Assembly (NCBI GenBank): GCA_001189345.1
Contig: LFKV01000032.1
Span: forward strand, 1 to 55,553
Length of the DNA stretch: 55,553 nucleotides
Source: Candidatus Paraburkholderia kirkii
GTDB taxonomy: Bacteria; Pseudomonadota; Gammaproteobacteria; Burkholderiales; Burkholderiaceae
Direction of reading: 5' to 3'
The notes beneath the pieces are model-generated. The model ran no database searches, was not told where the DNA came from, and saw only the letters and a program-made list of their open reading frames with translations. Positions 8,243-17,705 of the stretch are shown in pieces. Within the stretch, counting starts at the first letter, position 1, and each line of letters starts with the position of its first letter. Both the position numbers and the translations under genes were made by a program.

Positions 8243-11076
8243 TTATTTCGCCGCCACCACCGGAATGCCCTTCAGCGACGCAGCGCCCTTCATCGTATCG
8301 ATGGCGGCGCGCACCGCCTCGCCCGTCGCCGCTTCGATGCCGATGCGCGCGGCGATGTCGCGTTCGCTGTGCTTGGCCATCGCGACGTTCGCGAGCTTCA
8401 CGTGGCCGTAGCCGCGCGCGCTCGAAGAGCGCGGCGAGCGCCTGCACGTCCCGGGCGTTGTTCGCATCGAGTTTCGCGAGGGCGCGCGTCATCGTGATTT
8501 CGAAGTCGTCGGCGAGCCGGCGTTCCATGCGGCGCTCGAGCGTCCTGCCGAAGACATCGAAGGCACCGCCGCGCAAGGCGCGGAACTTCGCGAGGCCGCC
8601 GAGCACCGGCCACAGTCATTGGCCGAAGACCTTCTTCCTCGGCACGCCATGCGATAGCGCCGGCGGCGCGAGGTTGAACTTCACGGCATAGCTCTCGCCC
8701 GCGGTGCCCTCGAACTGCGCGGCGAGCGCGGCGCGAAACGCCGGGTCGGCGTGCAGACGCGCGACTTCGTATTCATCCTTCACGGCGAGCAGCTTGTAGA
8801 AGGAGATCGCGATTGCGCGTGCGATCGCTTCATGTCCGGCCGCAGCGTTCACCAGCTTGCGATACCGCTCGACATACTTCGCGCTGCCGTACGCGAGCAG
8901 CCGCTCCTCGCGATCGCGGATCAGCTCGGGCAGCGACATCTGGTCCATCACGACGCGTCTGGCCAGCACCTGCGCCGTCAGCGCATCCAGCGAAGCCATG
9001 TCCGCCGCCGCGAGCCGCCCGATGGAGAACGCGAACTTGTTCGACGTGACCGCGACATTGTTCAGCTCGATCGCGCGCATCAGCGCCGCGAGCGACAGCG
9101 GCACCAGGCCGAGCTGCTACGCGAAGCCGAGCATCAGTATGTTCGCGCCGATGGTGCCGCCGAGGAAGCGCTGGGCGAGCGCCTGGGCGTCGCAACTGCG
9201 CATCGCGTCGTGCGCGCCGGGGCCCGCCGCGTGGCGCATCTTGTCGAGCAGCGCGTCCGCATGAAGATTCGCCTCGGGGTTCTGCACGAAGCTCGCGTTC
9301 GGAATCGCGTGCGTGTTCACGACGATCTTCGTGCGATCGTGCCGCACCGTCTGCAATGCTTCCGGGCTCGCGCCGACGACCATGTCGCACGCGAGCAGCA
9401 GATCGGCCTGCTGCGTGTCGATGCGTACCTGGTTGAGCAGCGCGTCCGTCGCGGCGAATCGCACGAACGACAGCACCGAGCCGCCCTTCTGCGCGAAGCC
9501 CATGAAATCGAGCACCGACGCGCTCTTGCCTTGCAGGTGCGCCGCCATGCTGATAAGCGTCCCCACCGTCACGACGCCCGTGCCGCCGACGCCCGTCACG
9601 AGAATGTCGTACGGTGCCTGGTCGAGGCGGCCCTGCGGCAGCGGCAGCGCGTCGACGCGGCGCGCGGGCTCGGCGGAATCGAACGCGTGGCCTTCGGCTT
9701 TCTTCAGCTTTGCGCCTTCGAGCGGGACGAAGCTCGGGCAAAAGCCGTTCACGCACGGATAATCCTTGTTGCACGAGGACTGATCGATGCGGCGCTTGCG
9801 CCCGAGTTTTCGGGCTCGTCGCTGACCACCACCAGCAGCGCGATGCCTTCCGCTTCCACCTGCCGCGCGATCTGCGGCACGGAGATGCTGCCGTCGACCG
9901 GCTGGCCGCCCGTCATCGCGACGGCATCGTTATAGAGGATCTTGTACGTGATGTTCGCCTTTGCGGCCACTGCCTGGCGAATCGCGAGAATGCCCGAATG
10001 GAAGTATGTGCCGTCGCCGAGATTCTGGAAGACGTGCCGCGTCTTCGTGAACATCGAGTGCGAGGCCCAGTCGACGCCTTCGCCGCCCATCTGGATCAGG
10101 CCGGTGGTGTCGCGCTCCATCCACGACGCCATGAAGTGACAACCGATGCCCGCCTGCGCGACCGAACCCTCCGGCACCCTGGTGGAGGTGTTGTGCGGGC
10201 AGCCCGAGCAGAAGTAGGGCGTGCGCTTCACGGCATCGGCGACATTCGAGAGGATCTGCAGCGCGACGAGATCGACCACCTTGTCGCGGCGATCGAGCGC
10301 CGGCTTGTGACGTGCGAGCCATTCCGCGAATACCGGCAGCACGCGCGACGGACGCAGTTCGCCGAGCGCGGAAAGCAGCGGCGCGGCGTCGGCGCGGTTG
10401 TAGGGATGCTCCTTGATCTGCTGTTCGGCGACCGGCCCTTTTTCCTCGATCACCAGCACTTCCGACAAGCCCTCGACGAAGGTCTCGAGCCGCGTCGTCT
10501 CCAGCGGATACGACAGCCCGACCTTGTAGATGCGCACGCCGGCGGCATCGAGATCGTCGACGGTGAGCTCGAGGCGGCGCAGCGCTTCCATCAGATCGAG
10601 ATGCGCCTTGCCGCAGGTCACGATGCCGACGTCCGCGCGCGGGCTCGGCGCGATCCACTTGTCGATGCTGTTGGTGCGCGCGAAATGGCGCACCGCGTCG
10701 ATCTTCGCGGCGAGGCGCGCTTCGATCGTGAGGCTCGGCAGATCGGGCCAACGGTTGTGCAGGCCGCCCGGCGGCGGCGTGAAGTCTTCGGGCGCCTTCC
10801 AGTCGGTGCGGATCGCGCCGAGATCGACGGTCGAGCCGGATTCGACGGTCTCCGAAATCGCCTTGAAGCCGATCCACGCGCCCGAAAAGCGCGACAGCGC
10901 CCAGCCGTAGATGCCGAACTCCAGCATGTCCGCGACGTTCGACGGGTTCACCACCGGCATGTGCCACGAGATCATCGTCTTATCGCTCTGATGTGGCATC
11001 AACGACGAGACGCAGCCGTGGTCATCGCCCGCGACGACGAGCATGCCGCCGTGCGGCGACGAGCCGTAGGCGTTGC
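8243..11076 (-). pseudogene. Indolepyruvate ferredoxin oxidoreductase, truncated and interrupted
   Basis: Remnant of the fused alpha/gamma-type indolepyruvate:ferredoxin oxidoreductase of about 1,150-1,200 residues in this family, which oxidatively decarboxylates aryl pyruvates from aromatic amino acids using TPP and Fe-S centres. Preserved pieces in order: VVAGDDHGCVSSLMPHQSD, IVTCGKAHLDLMEALRR, YFCSGCPHNTSTRVPEGS, GDGTYFHSGILAIRQAVAAK, LVTGVGGTGVVTVGTLISMA, FLGGTIGANILMLGFA and the tail RGYGHVKLANVAMAK. Lesions: the first roughly 400 residues are gone (replaced by an IS66 transposase at about 11077); frameshifts near 9808 and 8415; TAG at 9117-9119 where GFAYQLG is expected; TGA at 8616-8618. 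It cannot make an active enzyme. Confidence 0.9.
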
Positions 11077-12205
11077 CTGCACGTTCGCCGCCTGTGTCTG
11101 CGCCGGCAAACAGATAATTCCGCCTTCCAATTGCGACGCCGCGTAGCGCCCGCTCGGCGATCAGATTGTCGATCTCCGCCTGACCATCACCGCAGTAGTA
11201 GACAAGCGCAGGCCAGCGATTCAACGAGTACTGGATCGCCTTGGTGGTGTCCGATTTCGCGGAGAGTGTGAGAATCGTCGCTTCGAACCACCGCTTCATA
11301 TCCTCAAGCAGCGGCACCGCCTGCGTCTGGCGAACTCGCAGCCGTTCCCCCGGAGGCTTGCCGTGAATGTGTTCCTCTATGCCATAGAGCGCGCCAAAGC
11401 GCTCGAGTGCTTCGTTGGTAATCGACGACGGTCGCACAGCGTGCAGATCGTGCAGCTTTCGACGTGCATGTGCCAGGCACGCAGCTTCCCGGATCTGACC
11501 ACCGGCGTAGAGTTCCGCGTAGCCGGCAAACGCGTCAGCCTGCAGTACGCCCTTGAAGCTGGCAAGGTGTCGCTGCGGATGTTCGCCGCGACGATCCGGT
11601 GTATCAGCGAACCAGACTGCTGGAGCCTCAGTCGAACCACTGGGCCAATCATCGCGCACATATACCCAGAGCCGCCCCGTCTTCGTCTTGCCATTGCCCG
11701 GCGCGAGCACTGGCAACGGCGTGTCGTCGGCGTGAACCTTGGTGCCACCGAGCGCATAGCGGCGCACTGCGTCCACCAGCGGATCGAGCAGCCATGTCTG
11801 GCTGCCCAGCCAGTGGCACATGGTGCCCGACTCAATCTCGACGCCATCGCGCGCGTACATGACAGATTGCCGATAGAGCGGGATGTGATAGGCAAACTTC
11901 GATGTCGCGATATGTGCGAGCAATGCAGGCCCAGGAAGGCCCCGGTCAATTGGACGACTCGGCGCGGCAGCCTGCACGATGCAGTCACAGCACGAACAGG
12001 CGAGTTTGGATTCGAGCTGCTCGGATATGTCTTCGCCCAGTGGCTTGAGCGTGCCACCGCAGCCGGGGCAACGTTCTTCGGCCGGACGGTGCATGCGCTC
12101 TTCGCGTTCCAGATGATTGCGACCGAACTGCATGCGACGCAACTTCGCGATCCTCAGCTTCAGATCATCGATGTCGTCGGGCAGGTCGCTACCGGTCAGA
12201 TCCAT
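9749..12205 (-). CDS. Chimeric open frame: IS66 transposase fused in frame to indolepyruvate oxidoreductase
   Basis: A continuous 818-codon frame. Residues 1 to about 376 are an IS66 TnpC transposase (SRPIDRGLPGPALLAHIATS, VHADDTPLPVL, VLQADAFAGYAELYAGGQ, AEIDNLIAERALRGVAIGRR, LFAGADTGGERA). From about residue 377 the frame continues as indolepyruvate oxidoreductase (GGMLVVAGDDHGC onward). The TnpC part has lost its own C-terminus and seems to have in-frame internal deletions near the N-terminus: GRNHLEREERMHRPAEERCP lacks the usual coiled coil, and ISEQLESKLACSC is shorter than relatives. Two unrelated coding sequences were joined without a frame change. I infer a deletion or one-ended transposition by the IS. 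No function is claimed; the oxidoreductase part ends by frameshift near 9808. Confidence 0.85.
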   Translation of the reverse strand: MDLTGSDLPDDIDDLKLRIAKLRRMQFGRNHLEREERMHRPAEERCPGCGGTLKPLGEDISEQLESKLACSCCDCIVQAAAPSRPIDRGLPGPALLAHIATSKFAYHIPLYRQSVMYARDGVEIESGTMCHWLGSQTWLLDPLVDAVRRYALGGTKVHADDTPLPVLAPGNGKTKTGRLWVYVRDDWPSGSTEAPAVWFADTPDRRGEHPQRHLASFKGVLQADAFAGYAELYAGGQIREAACLAHARRKLHDLHAVRPSSITNEALERFGALYGIEEHIHGKPPGERLRVRQTQAVPLLEDMKRWFEATILTLSAKSDTTKAIQYSLNRWPALVYYCGDGQAEIDNLIAERALRGVAIGRRNYLFAGADTGGERAGNAYGSSPHGGMLVVAGDDHGCVSSLMPHQSDKTMISWHMPVVNPSNVADMLEFGIYGWALSRFSGAWIGFKAISETVESGSTVDLGAIRTDWKAPEDFTPPPGGLHNRWPDLPSLTIEARLAAKIDAVRHFARTNSIDKWIAPSPRADVGIVTCGKAHLDLMEALRRLELTVDDLDAAGVRIYKVGLSYPLETTRLETFVEGLSEVLVIEEKGPVAEQQIKEHPYNRADAAPLLSALGELRPSRVLPVFAEWLARHKPALDRRDKVVDLVALQILSNVADAVKRTPYFCSGCPHNTSTRVPEGSVAQAGIGCHFMASWMERDTTGLIQMGGEGVDWASHSMFTKTRHVFQNLGDGTYFHSGILAIRQAVAAKANITYKILYNDAVAMTGGQPVDGSISVPQIARQVEAEGIALLVVVSDEPENSGASAASISPRATRIIRA

Positions 12206-12256
12206 GGCAGCAGTTTACGACTGTCTGCTGCACGCGGATCATCAGGTAACTGACGT

Positions 12257-12604
12257 TTACAAAGCGCTGCGCGGGCGTGCTGCCTCGATCGGTTCGCGCC
12301 AGTCAAACCCTTCGAGAAGCAGCGCCAGTTGAGCCGTTGTCAGCGCCACAACACCAGTGTCAGCACGTGGCCATGCAAAACGTCCTTTCTCAAGGCGCTT
12401 TGCAAACGGACATAGGCCGCCATCGCTCCAGTACAACGCCTTCATAAGGTCACCACGGCGCCCTCTGAAGATAAAAACCTGGCCACCGTACGGATCCTTC
12501 TCAAGCACTGTCTGCACCTTCGCTGCAAGCGCATTAAAGCCGGATCACATGTCAGTGACGCCTGCGGCGATCCAGATCCGCGTATTTGCAGGCAGGCCGA
12601 TCAT
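12257..12604 (-). pseudogene. tnpB: IS66 accessory protein TnpB, nonsense codon 20
   Basis: A 116-codon frame starting MIGLPANTRIWIAAGVTDM, then TGA at 12545-12547, then SGFNALAAKVQTVLEKDPYG and FIFRGRRGDLMKALYWSDGG. IS66 TnpB normally reads DMRCGFNAL at the break, so the stop is an Arg codon change (CGA to TGA) with an adjacent Cys to Ser change. The ATG overlaps the tnpA stop (TGATG), the usual coupling in this family. TnpB is required together with TnpA and TnpC for IS66 transposition, so the element is dead in cis. Confidence 0.88.
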
Positions 12605-13010
12605 CAGAGAAGCCGCTCGAGTACCAGGCGCAAGATCGTCGCGTCGGGCGTGCCTTCTATCCGGACGGAAGTATTGCCGTGCTGAAGCTCAATCCTGCCG
12701 CTCGTAGTAACTGGAGCGGCCTGCACAACTTCGTCGAATCCGGCAGATGGTCAGTTGCCCGATCGGGCTGAACATCGACAACAACAGGCAACATGGCCTG
12801 CGTCTGAGCATCTTCGACCAGCAGGCCCTGCGCGTACAGTTTGCGCCACGCCCATACCTGGTTGGCATTGACGTTATTGTCGCGGGCGACCCGAGCGACC
12901 GAGGCTCCTGGTTCAAATGTCTGCTCGACGACCGTTCGTTTCCATTCCAACGGATGCCGCCGGTTCTGGCGCTTGGCCGGCAATTCGACTGTCTGAGACA
13001 CTGTGTCCAT
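12604..13010 (-). pseudogene. tnpA: IS66 TnpA, frameshifted
   Basis: Starts MDTVSQTVELPAKRQNRRHP after GCGGAGA, with a helix-turn-helix (FEPGASVARVARDNNVNANQ, VWAWRKLYAQGLL). The C-terminal half is in another frame (APVTTSGRIELQHGNTSVRI, then TPDATILRLVLERLL) and ends at the TGA that overlaps tnpB. The indel lies near 12730-12745. TnpA in this family is a small DNA-binding accessory of the transposase. Confidence 0.82.
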
Positions 13011-13094
13011 TCTCCGCAGTTCGTGGACACTGTCGGTCAATCGCGTCCGTTGCGGCTGATGATTGCATCTTCTACCTAGAACGAGACAACGGTA

Positions 13095-13679
13095 CAGATC
13101 GAGCGCTTACTGAACATCCGCGCCGGCGCGCAGAACGATCCGAATTTCTGCCGCGTCAATCCGATGTCGAAGCTGCCCGCGCTGGAAGACGGCAGCGTGC
13201 GCGTGGCCGAGTCGGGCGCGGTGCTGCTCTATCTCGCGGACCGCTATCCGGAAAGCGGCCTCGGCGTGCCGCTTCACGATCCGGTGCGCGACCGCTTTCT
13301 TCAGTGGATGTTTTTCACCGGCTCATGCCTCGAGCCGGCGATGGCCGAGCGCGTGACCGGCGCGCAAGGCAATACGGTGAGCTTCGGCTGGGGCGATCTG
13401 GGGGGCGTGGAGCACGCGATCGAGAGCGCGCTGGAAGAAGGGCCGTGGCTGCTCGGCGATCAATTCACCGCCGCCGATATTCTCGCGGCGAGCACGCTGC
13501 AGATCGTGTTCATCGCCAAGCTGATCGAGCCGCAGGGCGTGCTGTTCGATTACGTCGAGCGCTCGCTCGCGCGCGAAGGCCATGAGCGCGCGTCAGCGAT
13601 CGATCATCGCGAGGCGGAGCGGGTGGCGCTCAAGCCTCACGTGGGCGTGGCGCACGGCGCGGAAGAATCGCGACCGTAA
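13095..13679 (+). pseudogene. Glutathione S-transferase, 5' end lost to IS66
   Basis: The frame opens inside a GST N-terminal domain: ERLLNIRAGAQNDPNFCRVN, then PMSKLPALEDG with the cis-Pro loop and VAESGAVLLYLADRYP (the glutathione-binding E-S pair). The C-terminal helical domain follows (RFLQWMFFTGSCLEPAMAER, then LLGDQFTAADILAASTLQIV). The first 30 or so residues, including the catalytic Ser/Tyr/Cys region, are missing and the gap coincides with the end of the IS66. The last 30 residues (GHERASAIDHREAERVALKP) look unlike a GST end and may be out of frame. No start codon or promoter of its own remains. Confidence 0.82.
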
Positions 13680-13699
13680 GCCGAGCGGCAGGGCGAAGA

Positions 13700-13945
13700 T
13701 CAGGGAAACGCGCGCGGCTTCGGAATGCCCGCGCCGGCTTCGATATCCGACACGGCGCGCTGATGAGCGAGCTCGACCGCCTGCGCCTGGTCCGTGAGAC
13801 CGTCGTCGCCGCCGACGGTGGTCCACGCCTGGACCGCCTTGTCGTGATGCCGGATCTCGTACTCCGCGTCCCAGCGCGAGCCCTGGAGCTCGACCGGCCT
13901 TACGTGGATCGAGTAGACGCCGTAAAGGAAGACCTGTTCAGGCAT
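13700..13945 (-). CDS. Small conserved hypothetical protein
   Basis: An 81-residue protein starting MPEQVFLYGVYSIHVRPVEL and ending AGIPKPRAFP. It has no signal peptide or membrane segment and is mixed acidic/basic with an alpha/beta look. I recognise no catalytic motif. Similar short proteins seem common in Burkholderia, but I cannot name the family. It lies just downstream of another small gene on the same strand (14007-14233) and converges on the GST remnant. The frame is intact. Confidence 0.6.
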   Translation of the reverse strand: MPEQVFLYGVYSIHVRPVELQGSRWDAEYEIRHHDKAVQAWTTVGGDDGLTDQAQAVELAHQRAVSDIEAGAGIPKPRAFP

Positions 13946-14006
13946 GATGCCCTCCGATGCAGCCGGAGGCGCCGCGCCGCGAAGCGAACCGCGCCGATGC
14001 GGCCGC

Positions 14007-14233
14007 CTACAGTTCGATTTCCCCGAGGATGCGGTGCGCGAGCGCGCGCTTCGTTGAGCGCTTCTTCTTCGTTGTCCGAGGTGGCTTCCACTTCGTAGAG
14101 TGTCGCATCGGTCGCCTCGCCGTCGTCGCGCGTCAACGAGACGAGCCCCTGGACCCTGGAACTTCCCGCCACCGAGGGCGCGCACGCCGATCGTCGCGGT
14201 ATAGATGCCTTTCGTATAGGTGGTGTCTTCCAC
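14007..14233 (-). pseudogene. Small hypothetical protein, two frameshifts
   Basis: Pieces in three frames join into one plausible protein of about 74 residues: MEDTTYTKGIYTATIGVRAL with GGGKFQG, then LVSLTRDDGEATDATLYEVE with ATSDNEEEALNEARARA, then HRILGEIEL and TAG. The frame changes lie near 14150 (after KFQG) and near 14035 (in a GCGC-rich run). It is acidic and soluble, of unknown function, and probably co-transcribed with the gene at 13700-13945. Confidence 0.6.
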
Positions 14234-14323
14234 GTTGGATTCGCCTCCGGCAAGGACGAATCCATGCTAGCACGCTGATATGTAACGCGTGCGACGACGC
14301 CCGTTCGGCTCATCGCCGCCTGC

Positions 14324-15235
14324 TCATTCCAGCAGCGCCTCGACTTCCGCGAGCGTGGGCGAATGCGCGCCGGAATGACGACACGCCGCCGCGCCCGCCG
14401 CGAGCGCGAACTTCAGATGATCGGGCCACTCGCCGTGGCGCGCCATGAGGCTGTAGAGCAGGCCGCCGATGGACGCATCCCCCGCGCCGACCGTATCGGC
14501 CACTTCGACGCTCGGCGGACGCGCGCTGTACTGCTCGTCCCCGGCGTGGAGCGTCGCTTCCGCAGAACCGCGCGTGACGAGCACGGTGGCCTGCGGATTC
14601 ATCGAACGGATCTTTGCGAGCGCGTCGGCCTCCGGCATGCCCTTGAAAAGCATGTGCAAGTCTTCATCCGACACCTTGATGAGATCGGCGAGCCCCGCCA
14701 TGTTGCGCAGGATCGGCTCGTAGCCGTGCTCCATCAGGTTGCGGTAGTTCGGATCGAAGCTGATCTTCACGCCGTGGTCGCGCAGCCGGGCGGCGAGCCC
14801 CGCGAGCGTGGCGCCGAGCGGCTGGCGCACGAGGCTGATGCAGCCGAAATGCGCCCACTTCACGCGCTCCATCCAGCCCTCCGGCAGCTTCGACGGATCG
14901 AACGCGAGGTCCGCGCCGTTCTCGCCCATGAAGTAGTACGTCGGCGGCTGCGTCTTGTGGACGATCGCGAGCAGCGGCGGGCGCTCGACGCGCTGCATGA
15001 AGCGCATGTCGAGCCCGGATGCGACGCTCGCTTCCCACAGGTCGTCGGAGAAGTTGTCCACGCCGAGCGAACCGGCGCAGGCGGTCGGCAGGCCGAGCCG
15101 CGCGACCGCGCGCGCCACGTTCCAGCCGGCGCCGCCCGGGCGCGAGAGCCAGCTCGACACGTCCGTGCGGATCAGGTCGGTAAGGATGTCGCCGACGGAG
15201 ACGAATTGCGGGAAGCTTGCTTGTTCGGTTGCCAT
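14324..15235 (-). CDS. PfkB-family carbohydrate kinase, fructokinase-like
   Basis: A 303-residue intact protein. The N-terminal PfkB signature region is FVSVGDILTDLI with RPGGAGWNVARAVARLG (substrate-binding GG). The C-terminal signature is DTVGAGDASIGG, holding the anion hole and catalytic Asp, and VLVTRGSAEATLHAGDEQYS precedes it. The family phosphorylates fructose or similar sugars with ATP. It starts 4 bases after the AGE epimerase stop and belongs to a lacI - epimerase - kinase operon, suggesting mannose to fructose to fructose-6-phosphate. It is the only gene of that operon without lesions, so it may still be expressed and serve fructose made elsewhere. Confidence 0.87.
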   Translation of the reverse strand: MATEQASFPQFVSVGDILTDLIRTDVSSWLSRPGGAGWNVARAVARLGLPTACAGSLGVDNFSDDLWEASVASGLDMRFMQRVERPPLLAIVHKTQPPTYYFMGENGADLAFDPSKLPEGWMERVKWAHFGCISLVRQPLGATLAGLAARLRDHGVKISFDPNYRNLMEHGYEPILRNMAGLADLIKVSDEDLHMLFKGMPEADALAKIRSMNPQATVLVTRGSAEATLHAGDEQYSARPPSVEVADTVGAGDASIGGLLYSLMARHGEWPDHLKFALAAGAAACRHSGAHSPTLAEVEALLE

Positions 15236-15239
15236 TTTT

Positions 15240-16488
15240 TCACCGTGTGTTGCGTGATGAAGTCAGCGCGTTCAGCACTTCGTAGCACGCGCCCATCGTG
15301 TGATAGTCGGTCTTGCCAGCGGGACTTTTCTCGTCGCCGTACTTGCGGTTGTCGCACGTGAGGATGCGATACCACGCGCCATACCGGTAATCGACGAAAT
15401 GCGCCCAGCTGTAGCGCCAGAGCTCATCGTAGCAATCCCAGAAGCGCTCGCGGCCCGTGCGCGCACCGAGCAGCGCCGCCGCGGCGAAGCTTTCCGCCTG
15501 AACCCAGAAGTATTTGTCGTGGTCGCAGATCGTGTCGTCGGGGCCGAAGCCGTAATACAGGCCGCCGTGGCGGCTGTCCCATGCGCGGCTGAACCCGCGT
15601 CGAACAGCTCGACGGCGCGCGGCGCGAGCCACGGCAGCGCGCGATGCCGCCCGAGAATCAGCAGAAGCTTCGCCCATTCGGTCTGATGACCCGGCTGAAA
15701 GCCCCACGGACGGAAGATGTTCGAGCTGTCCGATTCGTTGTAGTGCCAGTCGATCGACCAGTCGCGGTGGAAGTGCTCCCAGACGAGCCCGTGCGAGAGC
15801 TTCGCCTGGCGCAGCGTGATGTTGCCGGCGATCTTTTCCGCGCGATCCAGATAAATGACGTGACCGGTCGCCTCGTAAGCTGCGAGCAGCGCCTCGGTCG
15901 CGTACATGTTCGCGTTCTGCCCGCGATAGTCCGAAAGCTGCCAGTCGGGCGTGGCTTCATCGGCGTAGAGGCCGGCGTCGGCGTCCCAGAAGCGCTTTTC
16001 CATGAGCGCGAAGGTTTCGTCGATCATCGGCTTCGCTTCGTCGATGCCCGGCATCGCCGCATGCGCGCACGCGAGCAGCACGAAAGCCGTGCCGTAGCAG
16101 TGGCGCGTGCCGTCGAGCGTGCGCTTCCGGCCGTCGCGCCACTCGATTTCCCAGTCGTAGCCTTCGTGTTGCGCGTCCCAGTGCGCGTCACGGAGGAATT
16201 CGAAAGCGTGGCGCGCGTCGTCCTGATAGCGCGCATCGCCGAAGTGACGGTACGCCATCGCGTAATTGAAGACGAAGCGCGTGCTGCTGACGAGATGGCG
16301 CGTCGTGCGGTCGTAGCCTGGCCGTCGTCCTTGAAGAAATGGAAGAAGCCGCCGGACGGGTCGCGTGCGTTGGGCGCATAGAACGCGAGCGTCGCGCACG
16401 TGCGAGAGCAGGAAGTCGCGGCTGCGGAAGTCGATCGCGCGCGCTGCTGGCGCTTCTTCCGCGATGGCAGGGAGGCGGTCATGTTCAT
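15240..16488 (-). pseudogene. N-acylglucosamine 2-epimerase (AGE) family, at least four frameshifts
   Basis: An AGE-type sugar isomerase/epimerase (mannose isomerase, N-acylglucosamine or cellobiose 2-epimerase relatives; (alpha/alpha)6 barrel). Segments in order: AIDFRSRDFLLSHVRD, TLAFYAPNARDPSGGFFHFF, TRFVFNYAMAYRHFGDARYQ, QNANMYATEALLAAYEATGH, RPWGFQPGHQTEWAKLLLIL with the conserved His, and DDTICDHDKYFWVQAESFAA. They are spread over all three frames with breaks near 16450, 16400, 16320 and 15600. The start at 16488 overlaps the LacI stop (ATGA). The substrate was probably mannose, judging from the adjacent fructokinase-like gene; this is inference. Confidence 0.85.
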
Positions 16489-17506
16489 GGCGTGCTGATG
16501 TCCTGTTTCGCGCCCGAGCTCGCGCGAGCGACGAAGTTGACTGCAACGAGCGTGTCGGCCTGACTGGGCGGCCCCGCTTGGCCCTCCAGCAACAATTCGA
16601 CGCCACGGCACCCGAGCGCTTCCTTGTCGACGGTCACGGCCGAGAGCGGCGGCGTGCTTTGCGCGGCGGCCGGAATATCGTCGAAGCCGACGAACGCGAT
16701 GTCCTCCGGCACGCGCAGCCCGTGCGCGAGACAGACACGCATCGCGGCGAGGGCCGCTGCATCGTGTTATAGGCGAAAATTGCGTCGGGCAGCGGAGTGG
16801 ATTGCACGCGGGCGTCCGCGATCAGACGCTCCATTGCGTCGGCGGCGGCGAGATCGGCGGGCAGTCCCGGCTGCGTCATGATTTCGAGCGTCGGATCGAA
16901 GAGCAGGCCGGCATCGAAATACGCCTTGCGATAGCCGAGCGCCGCACGCTGCGCGATGCTGTGATGCGCGAGCGACCCGCCGATGAACGCGACGCGCCGC
17001 CGTCCGAGCGCGAACAGATGCTGCATCGCGAGCGAGGCGCCTCTCACGTTGTCGATGTTGACCGAGCGGAAACCCGGCGCACGCACGATCAGCACGGTCG
17101 GGCGCGCGAGCGAATGCAGGTGCGCGAGCAGTTCCGGCTCGACGAAGCCCGCGACCGCGATGGCGTCGGGCGCGGGCAGGCGCATCTGCTGCGCGAGATC
17201 CTGGGTCGGGCCGGCGGTCAGCACGGACAGGACGAGCCGCCGCTCGCGGCACGCTTCCTCGAAGCCGTGGAGCACATGCGAGAAAAACGGGCTAACGGCG
17301 AAATTGTTGTGCTACCGATGCAGCAGAAACGTCACGCGACGAATGCGCGTGCGCAATTGCCCGGAGTCATAGCCAAGCTTCTGGTCGACCTCGACGACGC
17401 GCACGCGCGTCGCTTCGGACAAACCCGGTTGATTCTTGAGTGCGCGCGAAACCGTCCCGATCGAGACGCTTGCCGCGCGCGCGACACCGCGAATGGTGGT
17501 GGCCAT
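16485..17506 (-). pseudogene. LacI-family repressor, nonsense and frameshift
   Basis: Starts MATTIRGVARAASVSIGTVS, the LacI helix-turn-helix and hinge (VSRALKNQPGLSEATRVRV). An in-frame TAG at 17312-17314 (FLLHR-stop-HNNFAVSPFF) interrupts it, where Gln is likely (CAG to TAG). The ligand-binding domain continues in the same frame (FRSVNIDNVRGASLAMQHLF, RRRVAFIGGS), then shifts near 16770 into MRVCLAHGLRVPEDIAFVGF with DDIPAAAQSTPPLSAVTVD. It heads the sugar operon and would have controlled the epimerase and kinase. The 64-residue product before the TAG contains the DNA-binding domain but no dimerisation core. Confidence 0.87.
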
Positions 17507-17705
17507 CGTGGTGTTCTCTGTCTCCGCCTGTTTTCCGGCTGTCGTTCTGGTGGCGCGATGTTTACCGCAACCGACGAACCAGCTTGTCCGGGGCGATTGT
17601 ATAGTAAAACCACGCCACAATCCCTGTGTCCAGGCTTGGAGAAAACCCGGAGAGCCTTAACGGATATGAGATTTCTTGCAGTTGTTTAGTAAAATTCGGA
17701 AAACA

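Larger units (their letters stand above)
11077..13095 (-). mobile_element. IS66-family element, left end missing
   Basis: The three IS66 genes are in canonical order on the minus strand: tnpA (frameshifted), tnpB (nonsense codon) and tnpC (C-terminus deleted and fused to the neighbouring gene). The tnpC side has lost its inverted repeat at about 11077. The tnpA-side end lies between about 13040 and 13095, beside a GST gene missing its 5' end. The element therefore sits between two truncated host genes, which suggests IS-mediated deletion. It cannot move on its own. Confidence 0.85.

Noticed and set aside
8233..8470. Separate small gene ending GIPVVAAK
   Set aside because: It aligns with the C-terminal end of the indolepyruvate oxidoreductase and is only separated by a frameshift.
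9614..11146. Long plus-strand frame opposite the oxidoreductase
   Set aside because: Arg/His/Asp-rich composition typical of antisense frames in high-GC DNA; no motif; the minus strand has clear homology.
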